A stretch of 64,000 nucleotides of DNA, taken from the NCBI RefSeq assembly GCF_047663525.1, contig NC_092591.1, forward strand, positions 26,073,001-26,137,000. The letters run 5' to 3'. A program made the translations under genes and the position numbers. This DNA is from Anas platyrhynchos (taxonomy: Eukaryota > Chordata > Aves > Anseriformes > Anatidae). The notes under the pieces were generated by a model. It did not search any database, had not been told where the DNA came from, and saw nothing but the letters and a program-made list of their open reading frames with translations. Of the stretch, positions 59,901 to 64,000 are shown piece by piece. How positions within the stretch are numbered: the stretch's first letter is position 1; the number at the start of each line of letters is the position of its first letter.

Positions 59901-62900
59901 GCTTGATTTGTCGTGTTGTTAAAGCTGTGCTTTGGGAACTCTGTAAATAATTAAAGCAGCTAGGTATGTGACCCTTTCATAACGTCATACCTTAATAATA
60001 TTGACTTCTTGTTTTTTCTCTGGCTTTGGTATGAAACATGTTGCTGCTATGGCAGAATATGTGGGTTCAGTCTTACTGTGTGAAAGCAAGACAAATGAAT
60101 GTGCTCAGTTTAGAATTTACTTTTACATCTGAATTCTTAAGGGAAATCCTTTGTTTTTCTGCTTTTTGGTAGGGGAGGAGTTACAGGCCTGTAATCTGTC
60201 AATCCAGGGTAAAGCAAAAAAGGAGTATTTTGTTTCTTAAAAATAATTTTATTTGCATCTGATACCTTTAAAATACACTGTATCTCTGGAGCTGTGGAGA
60301 GCATACTTGTTAACATTTAATGCAAAGAGAACAGGGTGCTTGAAGTGTGGATCTTAGTTATTATTTTGTTTGGGTGTTTTTGGTGGTTGGTTAGTGCTCA
60401 ACATCTCCTGTGAGTGATCTCCGAAAGGGAGAAGTCAAGCTGTGCAGGACAGAATGAGACAGTCTGTATTGGACATTGTCTGATATATTTCTCAGTATTA
60501 AACAATATACTTAGACAAAGATTGCATTTGTCTAAAGGGATTTTAATTTAAGAAATGTATCTCACTGGCAGCCAGCCCTAATGCTTCAGCTGGATGACAT
60601 TCATTGGTGTTGCACATGGTCAACATCGTTCATTAGAGTATCGCTGATGTACTATAAGAAACAAAAAATGTTTTACGGCTGTTCAGCTGAAAGGCGGGTG
60701 GGGAGCTGCAGCAAACTGGCTGCCTGGAATTTCCTCTGGAGATAACTGTTCCAGAAGTTTCTGTGGATATGCAGCGCTGTATTATTTTTGGCATGAGTTG
60801 TGTGTATTTTTTTATTTCCCTCTCCTGGTAATTTGAACTGCGGAGGACATGTCATCGGCGGTATTCATGGGTTTAGCTGCAGGCTAAGTACAGTTTAAGA
60901 CATCAGAGTTGGTGTTCTGTCAGTCTTAAGCCTGAACCCTTTCTGATCTGTTTTAGCCAGGGGGAAGAAGTGTTTTAAACTTTAGGATTTTGGCTAATGT
61001 TCCGCTTGACTTGCAGGCAGCAGCACTGGCTAGTGCTGCTGGCTTGCAAGGACGAGGGCTGGAATCGGATCAAAGTCCCAGAGCAGACAAAGGGACGGCT
61101 CTGACCGCTTGGATGCGAGGGAAAGGTCTGCGTGGGTTCAGCTTGTGGCAGTTCACAATGGAAATGACTACACTGCTGTGGAAGTGTTTGAAGTTGCTCA
61201 CACAAAACCTACCTTCTGGAACACGCCTGAGTTGTCATGGAAGTATTTTTGTAAAGCTCACCGGTGTTGAAACTCCTCTGGAGTCCGCAGGCAACCTGAA
61301 ACAATTAGGTTGGAGAGCTGTCAGCCACGCTGCTCATTCCTATAGAGCACTGGTGTTGAAATTTGACAACGCTCTGTGTGTAGACCTTGTTCATTAGTGC
61401 TGTTAATGTGCTTATTCATTCATGGGTTTTGCCTTGTACGTTTGTCTCTAAAAGATGCTTGTGATCTGGAGTTCAGACTTGTCCAATGCAAAACTGAAGT
61501 CCATTAAAAGATTTCTTCTAGTAGGTCCTTTTTTTCAGTACCAAAACCCTCAAGAATATTTTCTTTGACAAAATTACTTCCAAAAAAAATGGAATTGTCT
61601 GGCCAAGTAGTTGTTATTGTTACAATAAGGCTAAGGTGCAGCCCTTTTTTAATAGAAGCGCATTTGTAGCGCACTGTTAGAGCAAACCATGTTGTTTCCA
61701 TCAGTTCTTCTTCGCTTTTTCACAGTCTGTTAACTATGTCAGAGCCATCAGTTAGTTCCAGATGTTTTCTACTTAACCTTTTAAAATGACATGTTTTGGT
61801 ATTCCAGAGACTGCTTATATATAACTGAATCTCTGCACTGCTTTGCTATGAAACAGCAGTTAAATTTTCCACCATGGGGAGTTAGGAATAAGTTCTACTG
61901 GATATTTTGCTTGTATGTTAACTGAAATGTAGGACACGTAGAAACTTCTTGCTTACTAAAGCCAACAATTTATTGTGGAAATTGATACTGAAAACTTCAG
62001 GCTGTAGTAGGTCTCTGCTTTACAGAAATAGAATTAGATCTGGCCATCTTCCAGGTCATTGTTTGTTGCAGTTGTCACTGGTATTGTGTTTTTGGCTGAG
62101 GATGAGGGAAAGTGACTTAAAAGCCACCAAGTCTCTGAATGAGACAAGATAATACTTCTGTTATCTATCAAACTACGGCAGCATGTAGTATAAACACACT
62201 ATTAAATTCCCTAACACTTAAAAATCAAATTCCAAATTGTGGTTCATTTTGCATACTGGTAGACTGTTCTGTTAGCTGCTACAGTAAATTTCTGTGATGC
62301 TTTGTGTAAGCTGGTGAATGTTCATGTTTTCTTTTGGAAAAGTTAAGGCATTTCTAAGATCTGTGCGTGGTTTTTTGTTGTGGTTGTTATAAGGTCAGTA
62401 GGTTGATTGTTTACCACTGAAGTTCTGTCCTGTGCAAAAAAATCAGGTTTACCTGCTTTATCTTTGTAAGATTTTAATTTCATACAGAGGTGCAATCATC
62501 TACATAGTATTCCTTTGCTTACTCAACTCATTCATAAATATGCAACAGATATTGCAGATTAGTTTATAATCATCTATAATATAATACGTAGGAAACAAAA
62601 TAGGGAAGGAGGGTTGTATTAAAGCTCACTGAGGTTGTCCTCCTGCAGAGGATTGGGGTATTACACATGTAAACAGTTTTCCAGAATGAAAGAATCTTAC
62701 TCAGGTGAGCCTGTACAAGTTTAAATATACAATAAAAATCTCTGCTTTTTGTGTTTTACATCTGACAAAATGGTGGTTTGTGTGTTTTTTGTTTTTTTCA
62801 CTTAAGCTCTCTGAGATGGTACTTGGACTTAGAATGCCGAAGTACTGAATTCTACATGTACCATCCAGATCATATCGTTATTCAAATGTTTGATGTAAAG

Positions 62901-63168
62901 GATTTTTTATTAAAATCCTGAATTACTTCCGTGGATAACAATTATTCCTTCTTAAAAAGGGAGATACTGATAATTGAACCATAATTAAAACCTTTGAGCA
63001 AAAACACATTTACAGCAGAGTACAGCAGAGTTGTGCAGCAGAATTAAGCCTAGAACTGCTCTTCCTAAAATGGTCAGCCTCTCCAGACACAGGGATCTGC
63101 ATAGTTTACTGAGGTACTTGAAAAGAATGTAACCTTTTGGAAAGCTTCAACAATTAACCTTCAAAAGA

Positions 63169-63256
63169 GTTGGCCATTTGAAAATACCTAAAACCAAGTT
63201 CCTGAAAGAGCAGTTGGCCACTTGAAAATAAATGAAAGTAAATTCCTGAAAGTATA
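63169..63256 (+). repeat. 44-bp tandem duplication in RALGAPA1 intron 1
   Basis: The two units start gttggccatttgaaaata and gttggccacttgaaaata. Both end with ttcctgaaag. They are roughly 80 percent alike, so the duplication is old. Confidence 0.85.
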
Positions 63257-64000
63257 GTCGCATATAAGCACAGAAGTTGATAGGAGAGGTGGAGTGTTTT
63301 TTGTTGTTATTTGGTTCTGATATTTTGTTTTCATTTAGTCCAGTGCTACAGCTCTTGTCTATAAGATGGGAAATAGTACAACTTCCAAGTTTCTATGGAT
63401 TTACTGGAAACCCGAATTCTGGTTGATCTGGTACTCAGTTGCTCTTGTGGTGAGGTTTGTACAGCTACCTTAGAGGTTGTCTTCCATTTTTAGTTTGTTT
63501 CTCTGTATCATGCAACAAAATAGAACTGAATTTGTAAACAGAATAGTTTCTACAACTTCCATAGGAAATGCTAATTTACTTGCTTTATGCTGGACCTAGA
63601 AAAAACAAATGCTGCTTTCATAAAAGCTTTGGGGGAGGAGGGAAGGACAGAGAAGTTTTATGGTGTCCCTTTCTGCTTAAACATAACTTTCTCCCTTTAT
63701 TAAAAAAAATAAAATAAAATAAAGAAAATGAATACATAGATAATGTAGAGATCAAATTTGTACCAATTTTTAGGTCACAGAGAAGTAGTAAGGAGGGTTC
63801 ACAAATCAAAACTCCATGCTTATTGCTATTGGGAAACGTGAAGAAAAGTACATTTTCTTGGCAAAACTTCTGTAAATAATGCTGGAAATTTGAATTTTAG
63901 TGTATTGGAACTATTTTTGTACAGTTCAATGTTTGTTTTTTATGTTCTTGGAGTACAGTAAAATATATTGCCCCATTTTTCCCTCTCCTGTTCTGGGAAA

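Larger units (their letters stand above)
55661..64000 (+). other. RALGAPA1: RALGAPA1 intron 1 (partial)
   Basis: The intron starts gtgggtgagg and runs past the window end, so it is at least 8.3 kb long. The first 200 nt belong to the CpG island. The remainder is AT-rich with G/T-rich stretches on the plus strand. It holds a short ERV-LTR-like scrap at about 56,914 and a 44-bp tandem duplication at 63,169. No second coding exon was recognised; frames of 129 and 135 codons at 57,820 and 60,990 show no known domain. Confidence 0.85.

Overview
The window looks like avian (bird) genomic DNA. It has several 3'-truncated CR1 retroposons with the typical bird CR1 tail, AT-rich intergenic and intronic sequence with many A/T homopolymers and microsatellites, and two CpG-island promoters. 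Only two protein-coding genes can be supported. They are recognised from exon translations and splice sites. The species cannot be determined from the sequence alone.

Layout: (1) About 1-28,580 is gene-poor, AT-rich DNA downstream of BRMS1L. By synteny with the human order RALGAPA1-BRMS1L-MBIP-NKX2-1 this would be the start of the desert towards MBIP. It holds CR1 fragments, a (GGAA)27 and an (AAAAT)n microsatellite, a compact CpG-rich element near 8.8-9.3 kb, a perfect 21-bp-stem hairpin at 27.06 kb, and CTCF-like motifs. (2) About 28,580-48,900, minus strand, is the complete BRMS1L gene. Ten coding exons give a 323-residue SIN3/HDAC corepressor subunit, starting from a CpG island with a ZNF143/THAP11-type promoter motif. 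All exon joins keep frame. One of the nine introns (intron 6) is an AT-AC intron with near-ideal U12 (minor spliceosome) signals. (3) About 49,200-55,100 is an intergenic spacer with no gene seen. (4) About 55,130-64,000, plus strand, is the promoter, 5' leader, first coding exon and start of intron 1 of RALGAPA1, the catalytic alpha subunit of the Ral GTPase-activating complex. The remaining exons lie beyond the window.

The two genes are divergent (head-to-head), with 6.7 kb between start codons, so they do not share one core promoter. They act in unrelated processes: chromatin repression and Ral GTPase inactivation. The most interesting observations are the U12-type AT-AC intron in BRMS1L, a weak exon-4 donor that competes with a better-looking one whose use would create an immediate stop, an ATG-TAG start-stop uORF plus a CRE/RFX X-box pair at RALGAPA1, and the perfect hairpin in the desert. 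No wholly new biological system was found.
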